A stretch of 7,055 nucleotides of DNA from Deltaproteobacteria bacterium. Lineage in GTDB: Bacteria; SAR324; NAC60-12. The notes beneath the pieces were generated by a model that searched no databases, was not told where the DNA came from, and saw nothing but the letters and a program-made list of their open reading frames with translations. Both the position numbers and the translations under genes were made by a program. The stretch covers positions 12,156 to 19,210 of the forward strand of contig PBZZ01000073.1 of the NCBI GenBank assembly GCA_002730365.1, given 5' to 3'. Positions 1 through 5,962 of this stretch are shown one piece after another; position 1 is the stretch's first letter, and each line of letters starts with the position of its first letter.

Positions 1-988
1 TGTTCAGCAATTTGGGACTGTTCAGGAAAGTGTTGCGATGAATGGAACCCAAGCGGACAAATTCAGCTTCTTCCAATCCTGGAATCGTCCGAAAAATTTG
101 TTGTTGTGCGGTCCAGGTCATTTTTGTTTGAAAGCCAACCAAATTGTAGAGGGTTCCTAGCGCATTCTCCTGGCGTAATTGAACAACGGCGTGGAATTGT
201 TCTCCAGTTTCTGGATGGGGTAGCCCTACTGGTTTCAGTGGGCCAAAGCGCAAGGTTTCGAGCCCTCGCTCCACCATTACTTCGATAGGCAGGCAGCCTT
301 CGAAGGGTCGCACATCCTCAAACTGGTGCATTGGCACCTTGTCCGCCGCCAGGATAGCTGCCACAAAATCTTCATATTGCTGCTGAGAGAACGGACAGTT
401 GAGATAATCGGCTTCTCCCTTGTCATAGCGAGATGCCCGAAAAGCCACTTGGGAGTTGATGGATTCAGCTGTTACTACTGGAGCAATTGCATCATAAAAG
501 GAGAGATGCCCGATCCCGATCAACTGCTGTAGTGATCCACTTAGAGCATCAGAGGTCAGCGGGCCGGTAGCTACAAGGATCGCAGCATAGTGCTCCAACA
601 GCTTGCCAAGATCTTCAACTTCCTCTCGTAGCAGTGCGATATTTGGGTGATTTGATAGCTGCTGGGTGATCGAGGAAGAGAAAGGTTGACGGTCAATCGC
701 CAAGGCCTGTCCAGCTGGCACGGCAAAGCGCTCTGCCGTCTGCAGAATGAGGGAACCGAACTGATTCAGTTCCGCTTTGAGGAGTCCATGAGCGTTCTCC
801 AGCGAGCGGCTCTTGAAGGAGTTGCTACAGACAAGTTCGGCACAGTCGCTGGTCTTGTGGGCTGGAGTCGGGCGTTGTGGTCGCATTTCATAAAGATCTA
901 CCCGCCGACCGAGTTGAGCCAGTTGCCAGGCAGCTTCGGACCCAGCTAGTCCACTGCCGACAATTGCGACTTCGCCGCGTTCAGGCAT
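1..988 (-). CDS. trmFO: Methylenetetrahydrofolate-tRNA-(uracil-5-)-methyltransferase TrmFO, C-terminus outside the window
   Basis: This is the flavoenzyme that makes 5-methyluridine at position 54 of the tRNA T-loop, taking the methylene group from 5,10-methylene-THF and reducing it with FADH2; it acts in the cytoplasm. The first 329 codons are present, against about 440 for the family, and the reading frame is still open at base 1. The FAD-binding motif [11 protein letters not shown] lies at residues 10-20, followed by YEMRP at 33-37. The conserved ELVCSNS places Cys54, and EGCLPIE places Cys232; these match the two functional cysteines of the family. [12 protein letters not shown] (281-292) and VRLGSIHRN (311-319) are also typical. 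The start is ATG at 986-988 with GGAAG six bases upstream. It overlaps the end of the acylpyruvase gene by 8 bases (ATGCCTGA), so translation is probably coupled. Confidence 0.95.
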   Translation of the reverse strand, partial: MPERGEVAIVGSGLAGSEAAWQLAQLGRRVDLYEMRPQRPTPAHKTSDCAELVCSNSFKSRSLENAHGLLKAELNQFGSLILQTAERFAVPAGQALAIDRQPFSSSITQQLSNHPNIALLREEVEDLGKLLEHYAAILVATGPLTSDALSGSLQQLIGIGHLSFYDAIAPVVTAESINSQVAFRASRYDKGEADYLNCPFSQQQYEDFVAAILAADKVPMHQFEDVRPFEGCLPIEVMVERGLETLRFGPLKPVGLPHPETGEQFHAVVQLRQENALGTLYNLVGFQTKMTWTAQQQIFRTIPGLEEAEFVRLGSIHRNTFLNSPKLLN

Positions 989-1688
989 CCGCTACTTCCA
1001 CAATCTCGAAGCGCAGAACACTGATACCTTCGACGGCAGCTTCTACTTGATCTCCAATCTCCAAAGGCCCTACTCCGGAAGGGGTACCTGTGAAGATCAA
1101 ATCGCCCGCCTGCAGATGGAAGGACTGCGAGAGTGCACTGATGATTTCCGGGACATTCCAAATCAGCTGGTTCAGATTTCCTTGCTGACGCATTTCACCG
1201 TTGACGCTGAGCCAGATTGCTCCTCGGCTGGGGTGCCCTATTTGGGCAACTTCGTGTAATTCTGAACAAGGTGCGGAGTCATCGAAGGCTTTACTGGCAT
1301 CCCAGGGCTGACCTTTGGCCTTGGCAACTTTCTGTAGGTCACGTCGAGTCAGATCGACCCCCACTGCATAGCCATAGACGTGATTCTGGGCCTGCTCGAT
1401 GGGAATCTTGGTTCCGCCCTTGTCCAAGGCGACAACCAACTCCACCTCGTGATGAAAATTCTCTGTTGCCAGTGGGTAGGGGATCTGGTCCCCATTGTGT
1501 CGTAAGCTGGAAGAGGGCTTGGTGAAAAAAATGGGTTTGCCAGCCGGATCATTGCCCATCTCTCGTACATGCTCTGCGTAGTTGCGGCCGATGCAGAAAA
1601 TTCGGTAAACGGGGAATCGCTCGGCTCGACCAGCAATGGGCAGCATTGGCAGTTCCCAAAGTGGAAAAATCGTTGGTAGTGTGTTCAT
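981..1688 (-). CDS. Fumarylacetoacetate hydrolase family protein, FAHD1-like acylpyruvase / oxaloacetate decarboxylase
   Basis: This 235-residue protein belongs to the short single-domain branch of the FAH family (FAHD1, E. coli YcgM, fumarylpyruvate hydrolases). These cytoplasmic Mg/Mn enzymes cleave acylpyruvates or decarboxylate oxaloacetate. [13 protein letters not shown] (33-45) carries the His40/Glu43 pair. FHHEVEL (78-84) gives metal ligands Glu81 and Glu83, GVDLTRRD gives Asp112, and SKAFD gives Lys133. As I recall them, the human FAHD1 residues His30, Glu33, Glu71, Glu73, Asp102 and Lys123 all match with a constant offset of ten, so the active site looks complete. The TGTPSGVG signature is at 200-207. 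The ATG at 1688 has AAGGA six bases upstream, and the leading [12 protein letters not shown] segment is normal for the family. The substrate cannot be read from context: no aromatic catabolism genes flank it, and trmFO follows with an 8-base overlap. Confidence 0.92.
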   Translation of the reverse strand: MNTLPTIFPLWELPMLPIAGRAERFPVYRIFCIGRNYAEHVREMGNDPAGKPIFFTKPSSSLRHNGDQIPYPLATENFHHEVELVVALDKGGTKIPIEQAQNHVYGYAVGVDLTRRDLQKVAKAKGQPWDASKAFDDSAPCSELHEVAQIGHPSRGAIWLSVNGEMRQQGNLNQLIWNVPEIISALSQSFHLQAGDLIFTGTPSGVGPLEIGDQVEAAVEGISVLRFEIVEVADA

Positions 1689-1735
1689 GAAAAATCCTTC
1701 AACAGCAACAAGACAGATAGTTGAGAGAGGCAGCT

Positions 1736-2617
1736 TCAGGCGCTTCGTGTAAACTGGTAGATTTCCTGACCTTGGTCGTCGAAATAGCGTACCGTGGCTT
1801 GGGTGGAGGTCAAATTCATCCAGGCATAGCCATGACCAAGATGCAGGAAGATCTGGTGGGGGTTGGGCTTCTTGGCAGTGTGATTGAGCGGGCTTCCACC
1901 ACCACCTGCAACTACCTGGTCAATCTTACCGATCTTAAGGTGTTCCAGCATGTGGTTGTGTCCAGATAGAAAGAACTGGGGTCCAGAACGCTCAATCAAT
2001 AAGCGTTCAAGCCAGGTCACACCTCGATGTCTTCCACCTGTAGCTAACGGACGATGACCACAAACCAGACGCCAAGGTCGCTCTTTACGTTTGAACAGTG
2101 TCCAAAGCGCGCACAGCGTACAAGATGTGTTGATGCATTGAATGTAAGCGGGGCCAGCCACCAGCGAATAATTTACATTCGGCATGCGCCAGCGTTTGTT
2201 GCGCTCAGTATAGGCGACTTGAGGTCGCCACTTACCCTGCAGATCATGGTTGCCGAGAATCGGGTAGAAGGGCACCTGCTGAGTATACATCTCCTCGAAT
2301 TTGCTGATCCACTGTGGATCATCAACGCTGGAGACACCATGCTGAATGAAGTTGTCTCCCAGCATCAGCACCAGATCGCAGCCCAACTCGTCACAGGTAC
2401 GAGCACTAGCAGTGGCCACATCTTGCTGATGCTCATCACCGGAACCAGTATCTCCGAGTAGCAGGATGCGAATTTCCTCTGCTTCAGGCTGTACGTCCCA
2501 ACATCCATCCTGATTGGGATTGGGGTTGAAACAGGCTTTCTTTTCAAGCAGTGGGGCCGTGAAATTCCAGGTCAGAGCCCCAGCGAGGGCTCCTGCGAAA
2601 AAAGTCAGTGCGGACAT
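1736..2617 (-). CDS. Metallophosphoesterase of the purple (tartrate-resistant) acid phosphatase type, exported or membrane-anchored
   Basis: A 293-residue calcineurin-like phosphoesterase. Residues 1-24 form a hydrophobic start, apparently an uncleaved anchor or atypical signal, with few positive charges. The dinuclear metal motifs appear in order: GDTG (Asp56), GDNF (Asp88), GNHD (Asn123, His124), GHRP (His188) and GHNH (His220, His222). The stretch QVAYTERNKRWRMP (133-146) closely resembles the equivalent part of mammalian TRAP, which identifies the subfamily. Two oddities stand out. The residue three after Asp88 is Ile91, where TRAP has the iron-binding tyrosine. The loop between INTS (162-165) and WRLVCGH is about 20 residues shorter than in TRAP. 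The start is ATG at 2617, 7 bases after the previous stop, with no strong ribosome-binding site, so coupled translation is likely. The physiological substrate is unknown; a phosphomonoesterase or phosphodiesterase outside the cytoplasm is the natural inference. Confidence 0.88.
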   Translation of the reverse strand: MSALTFFAGALAGALTWNFTAPLLEKKACFNPNPNQDGCWDVQPEAEEIRILLLGDTGSGDEHQQDVATASARTCDELGCDLVLMLGDNFIQHGVSSVDDPQWISKFEEMYTQQVPFYPILGNHDLQGKWRPQVAYTERNKRWRMPNVNYSLVAGPAYIQCINTSCTLCALWTLFKRKERPWRLVCGHRPLATGGRHRGVTWLERLLIERSGPQFFLSGHNHMLEHLKIGKIDQVVAGGGGSPLNHTAKKPNPHQIFLHLGHGYAWMNLTSTQATVRYFDDQGQEIYQFTRSA

Positions 2618-2624
2618 GCAACAC

Positions 2625-3047
2625 TCAGTTGGAGGCCGTTAGCGGTCGGGCGCGAAATTCGTAGCGCAGGCGAGCCTGCTGGTCATTCGAATTGCCCCAC
2701 ATCAGGCAGTAGATCCGGGACTCCCTGGCTTCAAACGAGCTTTTCAGTGTGGCAATGGTTTGCTGTTCCAGGTAGAAGTCCTCTTTGCCAACGTGGTAGT
2801 GCAGATTGAAGACCAGTGGTTCGGACGCTTCGAAAGTATAGTCTAGGAATTGACGAGCCTGCAATTGCACACATTTTTCGTAGGCATTGTTGGGCTTTAG
2901 GTTGATCGCAATCGATTCTTCTCCAGTTTCACTCAAATTGTGGGGAACCGCTACTCCTGGATTCTGGCTTTCATACCAGATGACAAAGAAGTAAAGGAAG
3001 GTACTGGTGGTGACAAAAATGATCAGATAGCGCTTGAATACGTCCAT
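2625..3047 (-). CDS. Single-pass membrane protein with a beta-rich, GOLD-like outer domain; function unknown
   Basis: A 140-residue protein with one N-terminal membrane helix (about residues 7-24), preceded by Lys5-Arg6 and followed by an acidic segment, so the rest should lie in the periplasm. Residues 50-135 alternate polar and hydrophobic residues like a beta sandwich. They include LDYTFEASEPLVFNLHYHVG (68-87) and a later YCLMWGN (113-119). This pattern (beta strand, FNxHYHxG, YCxMWxN, final strand) recalls GOLD or emp24-like domains and small uncharacterised bacterial proteins, but I recognise it only by resemblance. Cys59 and Cys114 could form a disulfide outside the cytoplasm. The start is ATG at 3047 with AGGA just upstream. 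The phosphatase gene begins 7 bases after its stop, so the two proteins may work at the same membrane surface. Function is not assignable. Confidence 0.75.
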   Translation of the reverse strand: MDVFKRYLIIFVTTSTFLYFFVIWYESQNPGVAVPHNLSETGEESIAINLKPNNAYEKCVQLQARQFLDYTFEASEPLVFNLHYHVGKEDFYLEQQTIATLKSSFEARESRIYCLMWGNSNDQQARLRYEFRARPLTASN

Positions 3048-3067
3048 TGGGGTCCTGCCAAGAGCAA

Positions 3068-3081
3068 GCCGGCGATCCGGC
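3068..3081 (-). terminator. Short GC hairpin between the BioD-like gene and the membrane-protein gene, possible weak terminator
   Basis: The 66-base gap after the BioD-like gene contains GCCGG, a 4-base loop, then CCGGC. Read on the minus strand the hairpin is followed by the modestly T-rich TTGCTCTT. The stem is only 5 bases and there is no true T-run. At most this is a weak or attenuating terminator that would split the minus-strand block into two transcripts. Confidence 0.25.
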
Positions 3082-3113
3082 CGGGAAATTTCAGAGAATC
3101 TGAAGTGAGGTGT

Positions 3114-3833
3114 TCAGACAGTAGAGCTGACTGGTGGAGGCAGCAACTGATCGAGAAAGGTCGTCTCCAGATTGTCCGACAACCATGTGGCATTGCGACG
3201 ATTTTCTTCGATCCTATAAGGGAGCAGGCCCAGCACGCGCAGGTCAAGTCGTTCTTCAAGCATCATCCATTGATACTGGAGCAGATCGGCGTTCAGTTCA
3301 TTGGTTGTGTTGTTGAGAAGCAACTGACAGGAGATTCCAGCTTGCTGAAGTAGGGTTACTGTTTGTAGCGTCTGCTCCAGGCTTTCACGTCCGATTCCAC
3401 TAACCCAGAGGACTCTGGCCTGCCATTGTTGCAGTAACTCCAATCCACTATGCTTGGTGGTCCAGAGGCCCAACAATTCAGCAAGGCTCTCCATCAACAC
3501 CAAATCAGAGCGTCTTCGTAACAACTCCAAACGCTGACTCAGTACTTTCTCATCGACTTTCACACCGTCCCGTTGTGCTGCCAATAGTGGAGGCAAGTCT
3601 TCATTGAACAGGTAGGGATTCAGCAGGTTTATGTGCTCCGACATGTTGGTGGCTCGTTGCAGGCGTTCGCCATCGCTGTCGCTGTCCTGAATCTGATACC
3701 CGATACCATTGACATCCAGTGGTTTCCAGGCAATCACTCTTCCAAGATGCTGCAGCAGCAGGGAGACCAAGGCCACGGCTACAGAGGTCTTACCAACTCC
3801 TCTGGTACCAGCTACGCAGAGCAGTGGGGTCAT
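3114..3833 (-). CDS. BioD-fold P-loop ATPase, divergent dethiobiotin-synthetase-like protein
   Basis: A 239-residue soluble protein of the AAA_26 group, which holds BioD, CobB-type and Pta N-terminal ATPases. The Walker A motif GTRGVGKT is at residues 9-16. Lys37-Pro38, the acidic run 50-56, the segment NPYLFNEDLPPLLAA (72-86), Glu115 and the late LNN (around 173-175) all follow the BioD plan. BioD makes the ureido ring of biotin from diaminopelargonate, CO2 and ATP. Two features argue against a straight call. The P-loop has four residues between its glycines, where BioD typically has five, and the EGxGG motif reads MESLAE (114-119). No other biotin gene is nearby. It is probably a paralogue with another carboxylation or amidation substrate, or a regulatory ATPase. 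Its ATG overlaps the previous stop by ATGA, so it is made together with the exported protein upstream. Confidence 0.7.
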   Translation of the reverse strand: MTPLLCVAGTRGVGKTSVAVALVSLLLQHLGRVIAWKPLDVNGIGYQIQDSDSDGERLQRATNMSEHINLLNPYLFNEDLPPLLAAQRDGVKVDEKVLSQRLELLRRRSDLVLMESLAELLGLWTTKHSGLELLQQWQARVLWVSGIGRESLEQTLQTVTLLQQAGISCQLLLNNTTNELNADLLQYQWMMLEERLDLRVLGLLPYRIEENRRNATWLSDNLETTFLDQLLPPPVSSTV

Positions 3834-4237
3834 TTCTCTTCGGCACCAATGAAGACAAGTTCTTCCCGCAGTGAGTCCAACTTGCCAGACTCCTGTGATT
3901 TCAGTTCGCCCATGATGTCTTGAACTGTCAGGTAGCGATCCCGCAGCACCACACGTCGACTTTCCTTGCGAGCTTGTTGACGCTTCGCTTGTTCCAGATA
4001 TTCAAAGGCGTTGATCGTCTTCCCTTCACGCTGTACCGTGATGGCGCGCACTTCCTCTTCGGGGAACTGTGCATCACGTGCCGCCTTGAGCAGGGTCTCC
4101 AGCTCGTTGAGGAAACGTTGTTCGATGCGAGCTGCCTCAGCCTCTTCCTCTGTCATGTTTTGAGCCTGTAGAGATGGAACGCCAACGAAGCAACTAAGCA
4201 GTAATAAAGCTGTGACAAACCAATTTCCACACTTCAT
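3830..4237 (-). CDS. Small exported helical protein of unknown function
   Basis: A 135-residue protein that I do not recognise. A signal peptide is clear: Lys2, a hydrophobic core (about 6-21), and SLQA before Gln26 as a plausible signal peptidase I site after residue 25. Cys16 in LLSC could instead be a lipobox cysteine, but this is the weaker reading. The mature part is highly charged and probably all helical, with a Glu/Ala-rich start (TEEEAEAARIEQ), a Lys/Arg-rich middle (about 90-110) and possible coiled coil. The frame is open further upstream to 4390, but the ATG at 4237 has a perfect AAGGAGG four bases before it and begins the signal peptide, so it is the start. The gene ends in an ATGA overlap with the BioD-like ATPase and is first in the minus-strand block. 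Confidence 0.8.
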   Translation of the reverse strand: MKCGNWFVTALLLLSCFVGVPSLQAQNMTEEEAEAARIEQRFLNELETLLKAARDAQFPEEEVRAITVQREGKTINAFEYLEQAKRQQARKESRRVVLRDRYLTVQDIMGELKSQESGKLDSLREELVFIGAEEK

Positions 4238-4346
4238 CGTGCCTCCTTCAAGTATGGATTGTGCATGAGCAAGTGAACTTATCGTAATGAAACTGTCGGC
4301 GAAAATGCCAGTGAATTTCCCGGACCATGCAAGGGATACGCAAGTC
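4238..4346. promoter_or_regulatory. Divergent intergenic region between the minus-strand block and the TPR lipoprotein gene
   Basis: These 109 bases lie between two divergently read starts (4237 minus, 4347 plus) and should hold promoters for both directions. I could not find a convincing pair of -35 and -10 boxes for either. CATACT (minus strand, about 4246-4251) could be a weak -10 for the exported protein, but it has no good -35 partner. No operator-like palindrome is obvious. Confidence 0.4.
4242..4248 (-). promoter_or_regulatory. Strong ribosome-binding site that fixes the start of the exported helical protein
   Basis: AAGGAGG on the minus strand sits four bases before the ATG at 4237. 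It is the strongest Shine-Dalgarno match in the window. It excludes the 51-residue longer reading of this frame, which would run into the divergent control region and hide the signal peptide. Confidence 0.85.
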
Positions 4347-5030
4347 ATGCCCGCAACCCCATTCCCACGCTTTTTGTTCCGCTGGATCATTGTCCCGATG
4401 ATGATGCTCGGTGGCTGTAGCTCTCTCGAAACCCCGACCCCACGTTCGGCTTTGAATTATTTCCGTGACGGCAACACTGCTTACCAAAAGCGGGATTATC
4501 CAACAGCCATCTGGAACTACCGCCAGGCCATCGTGCTGGATGATGAGACACCAAGCTTCTATTACAACCTAGGATTGGCGTATTTCCAAGCAGGAGACTA
4601 CGAACGAGCCTTGGATTCTTTTGAGAATGTACTGGAGATGGAGCCTGATCAACCAGATGCCCACTACAATACGGCACTGGTCTATTACCGAATGCGCAAC
4701 AGCGATAAGGCCAACCGTCACTACAATCGCTACCAGATCCTGATCCAGCAGCAGTCTCCTGAAGACCCAAAATCAGTTGCCAAGAAAGAGGCCCCAACTC
4801 CATCTGTACCTCAGCGACCGGTCTCTGCAACTGGAGGGCAGGCATCTATGGCAGCAGCTGGAGCAACTCCTCCACCTAGCATGATTCAGCAAGTCAAACA
4901 GCAACTCCAGCAACAACTGAATGCTAATCCAGGAGCACAGACTGGACAGCCAGCTCCCCAAATGAATACTTCGATCCGACGTCCAGTACCGAGTGGTCCA
5001 GCCAAGACCTCCATACCAGGTTGGGATTGA
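4347..5030 (+). CDS. TPR-repeat lipoprotein with a Gln/Pro-rich C-terminal tail
   Basis: With the start at 4347 this is a 227-residue lipoprotein. The signal peptide has Arg8 and Arg12, a hydrophobic core (WIIVPMMM) and the lipobox LGGC, which places the lipid-bearing Cys at 24. Ser residues follow it, so the outer membrane is the likely destination in a Gram-negative cell. Three tetratricopeptide repeats follow at about 35-68, 69-102 and 103-136; the middle one, with YYNLGLAYFQAGDYERALDSF, is canonical. The rest is a low-complexity tail rich in Gln, Pro and Ala (about 137-227) with a short amphipathic Gln helix near QVKQQLQQQL. Such proteins usually act as periplasmic scaffolds, but the partner is unknown. 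The frame is open back to 4287. I prefer 4347 because AAGGGA lies 10 bases before it and it gives a normal signal peptide length. The Gln-rich gene follows 81 bases later. Confidence 0.85.
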   Translation: MPATPFPRFLFRWIIVPMMMLGGCSSLETPTPRSALNYFRDGNTAYQKRDYPTAIWNYRQAIVLDDETPSFYYNLGLAYFQAGDYERALDSFENVLEMEPDQPDAHYNTALVYYRMRNSDKANRHYNRYQILIQQQSPEDPKSVAKKEAPTPSVPQRPVSATGGQASMAAAGATPPPSMIQQVKQQLQQQLNANPGAQTGQPAPQMNTSIRRPVPSGPAKTSIPGWD

Positions 5031-5111
5031 ATAATGGCCTCAGGGCAACGCTCCATTCCTATTGTTCATCTGTCCCAGACCTAAACGTCTGCGCTCCTTC
5101 CGGAATTACTG

Positions 5112-5816
5112 ATGCTGCGTCGACCAGCCCAACTAGGTGTCATCTTCCAACAGCAGCAGGATCGCCAGCTACCTGCAGCAACCTCCCAGCTACTCCAACT
5201 CTGTCAACTGCTTTATCAGCACGGCTTTTTCTTTGAAGATTGCCAGCTCGCAGAATTGGAACACTGTGAACAAGTCCTGCAACGCTTCTTTGGTCTGAAT
5301 CTTCCCTGGTGGCCACAGCTAGCACCACGACCCCGGCTGCAGCAGTTTCTCGATTTTGCGACACGTTCCCGATGGGATGCCCAGACGTCCCAACAACAAT
5401 TACTGCGCAAGATTCGTCGCGTTTTTCAACAGCTGAATCAGAATGCTCCTCAACCACAGACGCTGCGTCGCAACCTGATTCAAAGTAGCCAGGGTCGTCC
5501 AACTCCACTCTTCAGTGATTTTCTGATTTTCCTTGAGAGCTATCACCGCCTTGTCCTGCGGGGAGATACGCAGTCGATTGTCGATGAGGAAGAAGAAATC
5601 CCTGACCACCAATACAGTGTCCGCGATATTCTCAAGCTGCGTCGGCAGATGGAAGAGCGATTGGAACAACGCGCTTTCGTCAAGGCAATTGTCTCCCAGA
5701 TCAGTCGCCAACAAGGTCTGCGTGAGGAAGACTTCCTCAACCCAACCACCCGCCGTCAGCTCTTCCGAGAGAGTCCCAACCTTCCCAAGGAAGATCCCGA
5801 TCGCCTCATCGATTGA
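5112..5816 (+). CDS. Gln-rich hypothetical protein
   Basis: A 234-residue protein that I do not recognise. It has no signal peptide or membrane segment. About 15 percent of residues are Gln (35 by my count), concentrated in the first 150 residues (QQQQ at 13-16, QQQLLRKI and QQLNQN further on). Leu and Arg are also frequent, which suggests amphipathic helices. An acidic patch (DEEEEIPDH) comes in the second half, followed by a charged, probably helical stretch (RDILKLRRQMEERLEQR). The ATG at 5112 is the first start after an in-frame stop at 5082-5084; ribosome binding is weak (GGAA about nine bases upstream). It follows the TPR lipoprotein gene on the same strand, and both share Gln-rich segments, so a joint transcript is plausible. 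No function is assigned. Confidence 0.75.
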   Translation: MLRRPAQLGVIFQQQQDRQLPAATSQLLQLCQLLYQHGFFFEDCQLAELEHCEQVLQRFFGLNLPWWPQLAPRPRLQQFLDFATRSRWDAQTSQQQLLRKIRRVFQQLNQNAPQPQTLRRNLIQSSQGRPTPLFSDFLIFLESYHRLVLRGDTQSIVDEEEEIPDHQYSVRDILKLRRQMEERLEQRAFVKAIVSQISRQQGLREEDFLNPTTRRQLFRESPNLPKEDPDRLID

Positions 5817-5856
5817 CCAGCCATTGAATGGTTTGCCCGCCCAGTAAAATTTTTTC

Positions 5857-5885
5857 TTGACAGCTTGTTAGCACTCAACTAAATT
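5857..5885 (+). promoter_or_regulatory. Sigma-70-type promoter of hsp20
   Basis: A perfect -35 box TTGACA (5857-5862) is followed, after 17 bases, by TAAATT (5880-5885), which matches four of six positions of the -10 consensus. Transcription would start near 5892, inside the right arm of the CIRCE operator. This is the housekeeping promoter type expected for HrcA-controlled genes, with no sign of a sigma-32 promoter. Confidence 0.75.
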
Positions 5886-5897
5886 GAGTGCTAACAA
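5865..5897. promoter_or_regulatory. CIRCE operator, HrcA binding site
   Basis: The CIRCE consensus TTAGCACTC-N9-GAGTGCTAA is matched without a mismatch (5868-5894), and the arms extend to 12 perfect bases (TTG added on the left, CAA on the right). The element covers the spacer, the -10 box and the expected transcription start. Bound HrcA should therefore block RNA polymerase at normal temperature and release it when the GroE chaperonin is titrated by unfolded proteins. At the RNA level the same arms form a stem near the 5' end of the transcript. Confidence 0.97.
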
Positions 5898-5925
5898 ATA
5901 ACGGAGTACATCATAATGGTTTGAG

Positions 5926-5960
5926 TGCTCCTCAAAATATTCCCTCTTTTCAGGAGAGCA
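5926..5960 (+). promoter_or_regulatory. Candidate thermosensor hairpin in the hsp20 leader
   Basis: The Shine-Dalgarno AGGAG (5952-5956), six bases before the hsp20 ATG, can pair with CTCCT (5928-5932) across a 19-base loop rich in A and T. An alternative has TGCT-CCT (5926-5932) pairing with AGG-GA bulge-AGCA (5952-5960). Short, imperfect, SD-masking stems are typical of RNA thermometers upstream of small heat-shock genes. This is inference from pairing only; no energy was computed. Confidence 0.35.
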
Positions 5961-5962
5961 GT

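Noticed and set aside
946..1525. Several overlapping open frames on both strands within the acylpyruvase gene
   Set aside because: They lack family motifs and ribosome-binding sites. The 235-residue frame with a full FAHD1 active site explains the region.
2100..2170. Possible frameshift in the phosphatase around the short INTS-WRLVCGH loop
   Set aside because: The frame stays open, and the helix before GHRP still aligns with TRAP without shifting frame, so a natural loop deletion explains it better.
4238..4390. Longer form of the exported helical protein starting at 4390
   Set aside because: It would cover the divergent control region, overlap the lipoprotein gene and bury the signal peptide. 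AAGGAGG sits directly before the ATG at 4237.
5821..5856. CCATTGAATGG plus the T-run at 5850-5855 as a terminator of the Gln-rich gene
   Set aside because: The dyad has a one-base centre and cannot form a hairpin loop, and the T-run is more than 15 bases away. It is more likely AT-rich sequence ahead of the hsp20 promoter.
5888..5962. N-terminal extension of Hsp20 from the GTG at 5888
   Set aside because: The GTG lies inside the CIRCE right arm and upstream of the expected transcription start, with no ribosome-binding site. The extra 25 residues are not Hsp20-like, while the ATG at 5963 has a clear AGGAG.
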